This document shows, piece after piece, positions 1 to 5,665 of a stretch of 6,672 nt of DNA (its first letter is position 1; every line of letters starts with the position of its first letter). Source of the stretch: Bacteroidetes bacterium UBA6161 (GTDB lineage Bacteria; Bacteroidota; Bacteroidia; NS11-12g; UBA955); contig DIUJ01000013.1 in the NCBI GenBank assembly GCA_002422315.1, positions 1-6,672 on the forward strand, written 5' to 3'. The notes under the pieces were generated by a model. The model was not told the origin of the DNA, did not search any database, and saw only the letters and a list, made by a program, of their open reading frames with translations. Both the position numbers and the translations under genes were made by a program.

Positions 1-170
1 CCAAAATACGCATTAGCGTATTTTGCACTTTGGGCTGACGAAAATCAAAGATTTTGTTAGGTCTTACGACTCCGATAGTCGTGTAAGACTCATAGGAGGT
101 TAACCCTGACAAAAAATGCTTAAAAAGCGATTTTTTCGTCATTTCAGCATTAGAATTTTATAATGCTGAA
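1..170. repeat. Chain of five adjacent hairpins (palindrome cluster)
   Basis: Five inverted repeats follow one another with little spacer. They are: 2-11/16-25 (perfect 10-bp stem, loop ATTA); 35-46/50-60 (11 bp with one G-T pair and a bulged g40, loop AAA); 61-71/77-89 (11 bp with a 2-nt bulge at 81-82, loop CCGAT); 107-121/125-141 (15 bp with single-base bulges at 129 and 137, loop AAA); and 143-152/161-170 (perfect 10-bp stem, 8-nt loop). A perfect palindrome GGTTAACC lies between the third and fourth at 98-105. I find no coding region here. The stem sequences differ from one another, so this is not a tandem repeat. It could be a dispersed REP-like element or a structured RNA. The inverted repeats are seen directly; the identity is inferred. 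Confidence 0.7.
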
Positions 171-215
171 TTTGGGTTGAAGAATTTCCGGGAAAGAATA
201 CAAAAAACTCTTCTT

Positions 216-379
216 ATTTCGCACCTTTGGTGCTTGTAGGCTGATGGGTTAATTCATTTCATAGCCCTGTCAGGCTATGCTAAAGATTTCGCACCTTTGG
301 TGCTTAAAAAACCTAAAGAAGAAGTATTTCAACAGGGGCGATATTTGAGCAAGCCTAAATAGAACCAAAGGTGCGAAAT
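216..379. repeat. Short palindromic repeat, two direct copies and one inverted copy
   Basis: The 16-mer ATTTCGCACCTTTGGT occurs at 216-231 and 286-301, and inverted at 364-379. The first two copies are identical over 20 bases, and their core GCACC-TTT-GGTGC (221-233 and 291-303) is itself a 5-bp stem with a 3-nt loop. Between them, CATAGCC/GGCTATG (260-266/273-279, 6-nt loop) forms another hairpin. After the inverted copy, ATGGG/CCCAT (389-393/399-403) forms a further one. This resembles the small REP-like palindromes seen between genes in many Bacteroidetes. No transposase or RAYT gene is present in the window. Confidence 0.7.
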
Positions 380-411
380 ATAATAGCCATGGGTGTAGCC
401 CATAGTAAAGA

Positions 412-459
412 GGTATACCCGAATATTCGATTATTGGCGCGTGCACCAAACAAAGTTTG
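412..459. repeat. Back-to-back perfect palindromes and a small hairpin
   Basis: GGTATACC (412-419) is followed without a gap by CGAATATTCG (420-429); both are perfect palindromes. The hairpin CAAAC-AAA-GTTTG lies at 447-459. They continue the palindrome-rich tract that begins at position 1. Operator sites are possible, but no gene starts close by, so a repeat origin is more likely. Confidence 0.45.
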
Positions 460-876
460 CGGGGTATTTTTGCTCTGCATAAAAAAAGAATCAATAAGTC
501 CGAATCGTAAATCAAAAGTGTACTATTCTATCTGACTTGATTTTCTCTAACAAACAAGTTAGCCCTGTTTTGTCAAAGTTTTTAAACTTTCTTGAAATTG
601 GGGTTAAATATCATCGTTATGATTAATTACAATTTTTTTCCATGCTAGACACTGAACAGATTTAACATTCCCCTTTGATTTTCTATTATTAAGTGATTCA
701 ATCATTATGATTTGCTTAAAATAGTACGTTGAAAAATTATACTTATTTAACCATGTTATTTTAAAGTCAAATATGAAATCCTATTTATCCCGCCAATGCA
801 TCACCTTCCATATTCTCTTATATTTCGTGGGTAGTAGCGACTCTTGACTGGCTGGCATGTAATGTAGTTTTTAATA
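460..876. other. AT-rich gene-free stretch
   Basis: I see no convincing reading frame, tRNA or rRNA in this stretch. The only clear structure is the inverted repeat AAAGTTT-TT-AAACTTT at 575-590, which sits inside a longer imperfect inverted repeat (about 565-605) whose outer arms read CCCTGTTTTGTC and, on the other side, CTTGAAATTGGGG. The stretch lies downstream of the broken toxin gene, whose frame ends at 877. Confidence 0.5.
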
Positions 877-1203
877 CTATTGCAGTAATTCAATAAGTAA
901 TTTTAGTTCTTTATCGGAAATAGTGTCTTGTTCTGCTTTGTCATATATGTCAAGCAAATAAAACGTTTCTCTTGTAACCCTTACAAAGGTTATGAGTCTT
1001 GCACCTCCAATGTTTCCTTTGCCTTTTGAAGTTATTGCAAATCTGATTTTATAACAATCTTATCCTAATGGGGTTCCTTATGTTGGATTTACAGATAGTT
1101 CGTCAATTATTTGGGTAAGGTCTAAAATAATTGAACGATACTTTTTCGAAAGTTTTTTTATCTTACGTTCAAATATATCTGTTGCAACTACATCAAAGCT
1201 CAT
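877..1203 (-). pseudogene. RelE/ParE-family toxin, broken by two in-frame stops
   Basis: Reading the minus strand from the ATG at 1203 gives one continuous frame of 108 codons ending in TAG at 877-879, interrupted by TAA at codon 42 (1078-1080) and codon 48 (1060-1062). Both halves read as one toxin. The N-terminal part starts MSFDVVATDIFERKIKKL. After the stops come CYKIR, a Lys/Gly-rich turn, GGARLITFV and YLLDIYDKAEQD, the usual order in Bacteroidetes RelE/ParE toxins, which act as mRNA interferases or gyrase poisons. Related proteins usually read NP-Q-GTPLG-K/N at the interruption, so the stops probably replace Gln and another residue. The ATG overlaps the 3' end of the antitoxin gene by 11 bp, as expected for a TA operon. 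The C-terminal half has no Met, so separate re-initiation is unlikely. The toxin is probably inactive; sequencing error is the main alternative. Confidence 0.8.
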
Positions 1204-1408
1204 GTAGTAACTCTTTGGCAGATTTAAGTTTCTTTTTTCCTTGCTCGTGTAACCTTACATCATTAAATGCTTCGGCTAAATCGTTTATTAGTAGGCTTTT
1301 GTGTTTATCCTCAACCTCGGAAATAACTTTCACATAATCAAGGCTTTTAATCAGTTCCAAGAAAAAGGGGATTCGGCTTTTTTCATTTATGTCGAGGATG
1401 ATTTTCAT
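1193..1408 (-). CDS. Small antitoxin of a type II toxin-antitoxin pair
   Basis: This encodes a 71-aa protein starting MKIILDINEKSRIPFFLELI. It has a short N-terminal beta strand, an amphipathic helix (about residues 13-24), a second strand (YVKVI, 25-29) and a charged helical C-terminus (KLKSAKELLHEL). That is the layout of the small Bacteroidetes antitoxins encoded just upstream of RelE/ParE toxins. The family would bind and neutralise the cognate toxin through its C-terminal part. The gene is intact although its toxin partner (overlapping by 11 bp) carries two stops. A TATCTTTG box lies 4 nt upstream of the ATG, so the transcript may be almost leaderless. The call rests on gene order, overlap and general similarity; I cannot assign a named antitoxin family. 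Confidence 0.7.
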   Translation of the reverse strand: MKIILDINEKSRIPFFLELIKSLDYVKVISEVEDKHKSLLINDLAEAFNDVRLHEQGKKKLKSAKELLHEL

Positions 1409-1412
1409 TTTT

Positions 1413-1420
1413 CAAAGATA
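1413..1420 (-). promoter_or_regulatory. Bacteroidetes-type -7 box before the antitoxin gene
   Basis: TATCTTTG on the minus strand matches the consensus TAnnTTTG and ends 4 nt before the ATG at 1408. Transcription would begin at or next to the start codon. I see no good -33 TTG-type element at the usual distance, so the call is tentative. Confidence 0.4.
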
Positions 1421-1564
1421 AATAACATTTTAGTTCTATAAGTTACATTAGATTTCCAAAAAAAGTTCCAAGGCGGAATTGTTGGTGTTCAGCAAAAATT
1501 GAGAAAAAACCTTATAAGTTTATTGAAGACAAATGAGTTTACAGTTTATTGGCTTAACAACCGC

Positions 1565-1930
1565 TTAATAGGCGCCCATAGACAACAAAACCAAGGTACA
1601 AGCTTCCTCTGTTTGAATATTATTTGCATGTGCTAATTCTTCCAATTCTGGATTTTCTGTACCAGGGTTAAATATTATTCTTTGGGGCTTTAAAGAAATA
1701 AGATACCCATAATATGGTTTTTGATTCAGTGCGTTTAGGTATAATGTTACCGTATGTATATCCGATGTCAAGGGCATGTCGTTTTGGATTTCTATGCCTT
1801 CCACTTGTCCTTTTTTGTTTCCTACCAATACCACTGAATGTCCGTAACGAAGTAGTTTCTGAGTTGCTATATAAGCATAACGACTCGGATTTGTACTTGC
1901 ACCAAGCACCAAAGTTTTCTTCGAAAGCAT
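1565..1930 (-). CDS. CoA-binding domain protein (YccU-type)
   Basis: This encodes a 121-aa single-domain Rossmann-fold protein of the CoA-binding family. The N-terminus KTLVLGASTNPSRYAY (residues 5-20) carries the nucleotide-binding turn. The motif RIIFNPGTENPELEEL (84-99) and a C-terminal EACTLVLLS with Cys111 are characteristic of the family, and the length is normal. The family is related to the CoA-binding domain of succinyl-CoA synthetase alpha subunits, but its cellular role is not established. The ATG lies 3 bp after the metF stop, so the two genes are almost certainly co-transcribed, with this one second. There is no Shine-Dalgarno sequence, which is usual in Bacteroidetes. The family assignment is firm; a link to one-carbon metabolism is only suggested by position. 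Confidence 0.9.
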   Translation of the reverse strand: MLSKKTLVLGASTNPSRYAYIATQKLLRYGHSVVLVGNKKGQVEGIEIQNDMPLTSDIHTVTLYLNALNQKPYYGYLISLKPQRIIFNPGTENPELEELAHANNIQTEEACTLVLLSMGAY

Positions 1931-1933
1931 GGA

Positions 1934-2890
1934 TTAAAAAATCTTGTTGCAAATTGCTTGTGTGGCCTCGCTTCTTCCCATGGTATAAAAGTGGAGTACG
2001 GGAGCATTTTTCTGTATAAGCTCTTTACATTGTATGCTAGCCCATTCAATCCCAAGTTCCTTTACAGCTTGCTCGGTTTTACATTTTTCCACTTCTCTTC
2101 CTAGGTCGTCGGGGATATCTATATGAAAAAGCTTGGGCAATACATGCATTTGCTTAGAACTAGCCAACGGCTTTATGCCGGGGATAATAGGAACTAAAAT
2201 GCCCTGCTGCCTGCATCTATCTACGAATTCAAAATACTTGTTGTTGTCAAAAAACATTTGGGTTACAATAAACTCTGCCCCAGCTTCTACCTTTCGTTTT
2301 AGAAACCTAAGGTCAGAATCAAGGTTTGGGGCATCGTGGTGTTTCTCCGGGTAGCCTGCTGCGCCAATACAGAAATTTGTAACGGCTGCATCTACCAGCT
2401 CGTCGTCGTTGTAAATACCCATGTTCATGTTTTTGATTTGGTGTATCAAATCCAATGAGTTTCTGTTGCCTCCGGGTTCGGGAGTAAAAAAATCTTCAGA
2501 CTTTCTGGTATCCCCTCTTAAGGCTAAGATATTGTCAATACCCAAAAAACTTAATTCTATTAGGGCATTTTCGGTATCTTCTTTGGTAAATCCACCGCAA
2601 ATAATATGGGGAACCGTGTCAATTTTATATTTGTTCATTATAGCGGCACAAATTGCCACCGTTCCTGGTCTTTTTCGGGTTACAACTTTGGCTATATTGC
2701 CGTCTGGCTTGGTTTTGTATATAAAGTCTTCTCTGTGGTAGGTTACATCTACAAAAGAAGGTTTAAAATCCATCAGGGGGTCTATGCTTTGGTATATATC
2801 GTCTATGCTTTTGCCTTTTAGTGGGGGTAAAATCTCAAAACTAAAAAGAGTTTTGTCGGGTGAATTGCGAATATGTTCAATTATTTTCAT
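1934..2890 (-). CDS. metF: Methylenetetrahydrofolate reductase
   Basis: This 318-aa cytosolic flavoenzyme reduces 5,10-methylene-THF to 5-methyl-THF, the methyl donor for methionine synthesis, using NAD(P)H and FAD. The TIM-barrel landmarks of the family appear in order: FSFEILPP (16-23, with Glu19 at the position of the catalytic Glu of E. coli MetF), VDVTYH (47-52), PHIICGG (94-100), NILALRGD (120-127, with Asp127 at the folate/flavin-contacting Asp), GAAGYPE (176-182), FIVTQMFFD (207-215) and PIIPGIKPL (234-242). It is full length with no missing motif. The ATG fits both the family start and a TATCTTTG promoter box 8 nt upstream. The CoA-binding protein gene follows 3 bp after the stop. 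The 75-bp gap to ruvC is too short for a typical SAM riboswitch. Confidence 0.97.
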   Translation of the reverse strand: MKIIEHIRNSPDKTLFSFEILPPLKGKSIDDIYQSIDPLMDFKPSFVDVTYHREDFIYKTKPDGNIAKVVTRKRPGTVAICAAIMNKYKIDTVPHIICGGFTKEDTENALIELSFLGIDNILALRGDTRKSEDFFTPEPGGNRNSLDLIHQIKNMNMGIYNDDELVDAAVTNFCIGAAGYPEKHHDAPNLDSDLRFLKRKVEAGAEFIVTQMFFDNNKYFEFVDRCRQQGILVPIIPGIKPLASSKQMHVLPKLFHIDIPDDLGREVEKCKTEQAVKELGIEWASIQCKELIQKNAPVLHFYTMGRSEATQAICNKIF

Positions 2891-2898
2891 TTCGGGTT

Positions 2899-2906
2899 CA
2901 AAGATA
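2899..2906 (-). promoter_or_regulatory. Bacteroidetes-type -7 box before metF
   Basis: TATCTTTG on the minus strand matches TAnnTTTG exactly and ends 8 nt before the metF ATG. It is the same octamer as the one before the antitoxin gene. The -33 element is not obvious, but the position suits a promoter driving metF and the CoA-binding gene with a very short leader. Confidence 0.5.
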
Positions 2907-2923
2907 TTATTTTCTTAAAGAGA

Positions 2924-2941
2924 GAAGGACTTGAATCCTTC
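2924..2941 (-). terminator. Possible weak terminator after ruvC
   Basis: GAAGGA/TCCTTC forms a perfect 6-bp stem with a 6-nt loop in the 75-bp gap between ruvC and metF. Read in the ruvC direction it is followed by the pyrimidine-rich TCTCTTT. The stem is short and the T-tract interrupted, so this is weak evidence. The competing stem TTGAA/TTCAA uses part of the same sequence. Confidence 0.25.
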
Positions 2942-2965
2942 AATTTGATACATTAAAGGATAAAT

Positions 2966-3541
2966 TTATTTGATTTTATCTGGATTTTCTTTCAAAAACT
3001 GCTCCCAACTAGATTTAGACTTTCCATTACTTATTTTTCCAAATTTGCGTGGTGCAAATTGGTAAGCATGACAAACCGCTGCGCCCAATGCATCTGTAGC
3101 ATCCAAAAAGCTAGCATCATTATTAAAGTTTAGGGTTTTACTGAGCATTTCGGCAATTTGTTCTTTGCTAGCATTGCCGCTTCCTGTAATGGTAAGTTTA
3201 ATCTTTTTGGGTGCGTATTCAAATATAGGCATACCTTTTTGTAAAGCAGCAGCTATAGCAACCCCTTGTGCCCTTCCTAACTTGAGCATACTCTGTACAT
3301 TTTTACCATAAAACGGTGCTTCTATGGCCATTTCGTTGGGCGAATATTGATTTATAAGTGACGACACCCTATCAAAAATTCGATTTAATTTTTGTGAGTG
3401 ATCTTCTAGTTTTCTCAGCTCAATTATGCCTATGCTAATAACTATCAGCTCCTTAGACCGTATACCCAACACACCATACCCTGTAATGTTGGTGCCGGGG
3501 TCTATGCCCAATATAATCTTATCAAATTCTTTTTCTAACAA
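2966..3541 (-). CDS. ruvC: Holliday junction resolvase RuvC
   Basis: RuvC is the dimeric Mg2+-dependent endonuclease that cuts Holliday junctions together with RuvAB during recombinational repair. With the TTG at 3541 as start, the protein is 191 aa, close to the family norm. The four catalytic acidic residues are visible: Asp14 in ILGIDPGT, Glu74 in AIEAPFYGKN, and Asp147 and Asp150 in LDATDALGAAVCHAY. Their spacing (60, 73 and 3) nearly equals that of E. coli RuvC (Asp7, Glu66, Asp138, Asp141). The open frame extends upstream to an ATG at 3718, but those 59 residues do not resemble RuvC and lie antisense to the divergent membrane-protein gene. A TATATTTG promoter box at 3561-3568 would exclude that ATG from the transcript. 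The family call is very secure; the exact start is not. Confidence 0.95.
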   Translation of the reverse strand: MLEKEFDKIILGIDPGTNITGYGVLGIRSKELIVISIGIIELRKLEDHSQKLNRIFDRVSSLINQYSPNEMAIEAPFYGKNVQSMLKLGRAQGVAIAAALQKGMPIFEYAPKKIKLTITGSGNASKEQIAEMLSKTLNFNNDASFLDATDALGAAVCHAYQFAPRKFGKISNGKSKSSWEQFLKENPDKIK

Positions 3542-3560
3542 TTGCTTTACTTTGCGAGCA

Positions 3561-3568
3561 CAAATATA
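3561..3568 (-). promoter_or_regulatory. Bacteroidetes-type -7 box before ruvC
   Basis: TATATTTG on the minus strand matches TAnnTTTG. It lies 19 nt upstream of the proposed TTG start at 3541, leaving room for transcription to begin inside the gap. It sits between the divergent starts of ruvC and the membrane protein gene (3579), so the two promoters must overlap or nearly overlap. It supports a short RuvC. Confidence 0.45.
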
Positions 3569-3578
3569 AGGTAGGCTA

Positions 3579-4544
3579 ATGCACAAATGGTTTCCAAAAG
3601 TTGTTTTTCTTTTTAAGGTTTTATCTGTCTTGGGAGTTCTGTGGTTTGCAGTTGGCCCTTTTTTAAATGGCAATAGCCTCTCATTTAGCGAAATAAGTAA
3701 AAATGACGGGTTAGACAAGTTGCCATGGTTTGTGTTTGTATGGTTGTTTGTTCTTACTACTCTTAATCTATATTTGGAAGTGACAAAATGGAAAACAGGT
3801 ACCCAAACGATTCAAACAATAAATTATGTAAATGCTTTTAAAGGTGTACTCTGTGGTATTGCCATTGGCTCTATCTTGCCTTGGCGAACAGGAGAGTTTA
3901 TAGGAAAAGCAGCTTTTTTAAGCGCGGAAAACCGAGTAAAAGGATCTTTTATGGCAATATATTGTTCTATGACTCAGCTTGCCACAACTCTTTTCTTTGG
4001 CCTTTGTTCTTTGCTTTTAGTTTTGTATTATCTGAATCCTTTTGGTTCTTTGTCTTTTCATTCCAAAGGAGGATTTGTATTGCCCCTTAGTTTAATCGCA
4101 TTGCTTTTAGTATTGGTTTTTTTAAGAAATAAAATAGTTCGATTTGCTGGCAAGCATTTTGGCCCAAGAATGCAGTACTATTGGAAAGGGTTTCACGAAA
4201 TACCAAATACAATAATCTTAAAGGTTTTTGTTTTAAGTATTGTTAGATATATCAGTTTCTTGTTGCCATATTGGTTGCTTTTGTACTACCTAGAACCACA
4301 AATCAGCTTCTATACTTTGTTTACAGGTCTTGCATTGGTTTTTTTGTTACAAACCACACTGCCTGGGTTTATACTTACCGACCTCCCCCTAAAGGGCATG
4401 CTTCATGGGGCGTTTTTTATTCCATTAGCAAGCGAGGCCTCTTCTATATGGCTGGCAGTTGGGTTGGTCTTTCTTTTCAATCAAGTAATTCCTTCTTTTG
4501 GGGGGCTTTATTATATTCTATTTTCTAAAAACTATAGGGCATGA
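3579..4544 (+). CDS. Flippase-like multi-pass membrane protein (UPF0104 / LPG-synthase TM domain)
   Basis: This encodes a 321-aa inner-membrane protein with about eight hydrophobic segments (roughly residues 7-27, 50-67, 86-103, 127-151, 165-182, 203-227, 231-254 and 288-312). The motif SILPWRTGEFIGKA (98-111) matches the 'P-G-R-x-G-E' signature of the lysylphosphatidylglycerol-synthase transmembrane / YbhN-like family. The later TTLPGFILTDLPLKG corresponds to the family's 'IPs-ia-tElGvRG' block, with the usual Glu-Leu and Arg replaced (DLPLKG). No soluble aminoacyl-transferase domain follows, so LPG synthesis itself is unlikely. Stand-alone members are thought to move or handle lipid-linked molecules, but this is not proven. 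The stop overlaps the ATG of the GT2 gene (ATGA at 4541-4544), suggesting the two act on one envelope substrate. It is divergent from ruvC with a 37-bp gap. Confidence 0.8.
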   Translation: MHKWFPKVVFLFKVLSVLGVLWFAVGPFLNGNSLSFSEISKNDGLDKLPWFVFVWLFVLTTLNLYLEVTKWKTGTQTIQTINYVNAFKGVLCGIAIGSILPWRTGEFIGKAAFLSAENRVKGSFMAIYCSMTQLATTLFFGLCSLLLVLYYLNPFGSLSFHSKGGFVLPLSLIALLLVLVFLRNKIVRFAGKHFGPRMQYYWKGFHEIPNTIILKVFVLSIVRYISFLLPYWLLLYYLEPQISFYTLFTGLALVFLLQTTLPGFILTDLPLKGMLHGAFFIPLASEASSIWLAVGLVFLFNQVIPSFGGLYYILFSKNYRA

Positions 4545-5665
4545 TAGATATTGTTTCAATAATGGCTGCACTATTGTACTTTTTTATTCTAGGGCTTGCT
4601 GTAAGGGGCTGGTATAAAACCCTGCAAAAAAAGAATCTGGAAAATATTTCTATTTCGCAAAACCTTTGTATCTCCATACTAATTCCCTTTAGGAATGAAG
4701 AGAAAAACCTTTCTTCATTGTTAGATAGTTTACAAAAACAAGACCCAAAACTGCTCTTACAGTGCGAAATTGTTCTTATAAATGATGGGTCAACGGACAA
4801 CAGTGAGGATAGTATTGCCCCGTTTTTAAGCAAATTTAATCTCATAAAATGTATTAAAAATACAGGTTCTGGTAAAAAAGAAGCACTACTTACAGGAATT
4901 CAACATTGTAAACACGAATGGATTGTAACCTTAGATGCAGATGTAGTAGTACAGCAACAATGGCTTTATTCGCTTCTTTCGGTATTGTGTACAACAAAAG
5001 CCCAGCTTTTGGTTCTGCCTGTCCAATATTATAGTGGTGGCAATTTGTTGCAAGGGTTTCAAGTTATAGAAAATAGTGCCCTTGTTTGTATGAGCGCGGG
5101 AGCTTTACAAATGGGTTATCCGTTTACTGCAAACGGAGCGCACATGGCTTACACCAAAACCCTTTTTCATGCTATAGATGGATTCAATCCAGAAAAAAAA
5201 ATCCCGAGTGGCGATGACGAATTCTTGCTCCTTAGGGCTTTTACTCACAACAACCAAACATGTGAGGCTGTTTTTTCAAGTAATCTTATAGTGTACACCC
5301 TAGCACCGTCTAATCTACCAGATTTTATACAACAGCGAACAAGATGGGCCTCCAAAGCATTTGCCAAATCTCCCAAAAGCCTCTTCTCAAAAACACTTGG
5401 GCTTTGGACAATTGTGTTTATTCTAAGTTTTCTCTTTGCTATATTGGGCTTGGGCTTTCAGCCATTTATTGTGTTATGGGTGAGTAAAATATTTGCCGAC
5501 AGTATTCTTTTCTTAAGTTTTTACCGCTTTTTTAGTTATCCGTGGTATCGTATTGCCTTTTTACCATTCATGGGTATTTTTCAAGTATTGTACTTTGTGC
5601 CTGTGCTTTTGCTTAGTATATTTGGGCGCTATAAATGGAAAGGAAGAAACTATGGAACTAGATGA
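4541..5665 (+). CDS. Membrane-anchored family 2 glycosyltransferase
   Basis: This 374-aa GT-A fold enzyme of family GT2 has an N-terminal membrane helix (about 5-21), a cytoplasmic catalytic domain (about 43-275) and C-terminal membrane segments (about 287-325 and 337-361). Catalytic landmarks are ILIPFRNEE (46-54), INDGSTD (80-86), the metal/nucleotide-binding DAD (132-134), SGDDEF (223-228, general-base region) and QQRTRW (264-269, acceptor region found in processive GT2 enzymes such as cellulose and hyaluronan synthases). The enzyme should transfer a sugar from a nucleotide donor to a lipid or polysaccharide acceptor; neither donor nor product can be read from the sequence. It overlaps the preceding membrane protein gene by 4 bp and the next small gene by 14 bp. 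All key residues are present. Confidence 0.92.
   Translation: MIDIVSIMAALLYFFILGLAVRGWYKTLQKKNLENISISQNLCISILIPFRNEEKNLSSLLDSLQKQDPKLLLQCEIVLINDGSTDNSEDSIAPFLSKFNLIKCIKNTGSGKKEALLTGIQHCKHEWIVTLDADVVVQQQWLYSLLSVLCTTKAQLLVLPVQYYSGGNLLQGFQVIENSALVCMSAGALQMGYPFTANGAHMAYTKTLFHAIDGFNPEKKIPSGDDEFLLLRAFTHNNQTCEAVFSSNLIVYTLAPSNLPDFIQQRTRWASKAFAKSPKSLFSKTLGLWTIVFILSFLFAILGLGFQPFIVLWVSKIFADSILFLSFYRFFSYPWYRIAFLPFMGIFQVLYFVPVLLLSIFGRYKWKGRNYGTR

Noticed and set aside
216..379. CRISPR array
   Set aside because: Only three copies, one inverted, with unequal spacing and no cas genes; palindromic dispersed repeats explain it better.
270..515. 81-codon minus-strand reading frame across the repeat cluster
   Set aside because: It reads straight through the inverted copy of the 16-mer repeat and other palindromes, resembles no protein family and has no promoter box; a chance frame.
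1060..1080. Reassigned TAA codons (alternative genetic code) in the toxin
   Set aside because: MetF, RuvC, the CoA-binding protein and the globin all end at TAA in the expected place, so TAA is a normal stop here.
1131..1337. 68-codon plus-strand frame opposite the antitoxin and toxin genes
   Set aside because: It is antisense to the recognisable TA pair and shows no family features.
1449..1532. Short plus-strand frame reading RRNCWCSAKIEKK, possibly a protein remnant
   Set aside because: Too short, no start codon or family match, and lies in the gap between two minus-strand genes.
1668..2055. Several frames overlapping the CoA-binding gene and the metF 3' end
   Set aside because: They are other-frame shadows of two clearly recognised genes.
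2891..2965. SAM or cobalamin riboswitch upstream of metF
   Set aside because: The gap to ruvC is only 75 bp and the promoter box is 8 nt from the ATG, leaving no room for a leader aptamer.
3548..3554. TACTTTG as a -7 box for the plus-strand operon
   Set aside because: It has one spacer base fewer than TAnnTTTG, so the match is poor; the real promoter of this unit is not identified.
3542..3718. 59-residue N-terminal extension of RuvC
   Set aside because: No similarity to RuvC, antisense to the divergent gene and upstream of the likely promoter.
4525..4845. 106-codon minus-strand frame opposite the GT2 gene start
   Set aside because: Antisense shadow of a well-supported glycosyltransferase gene.
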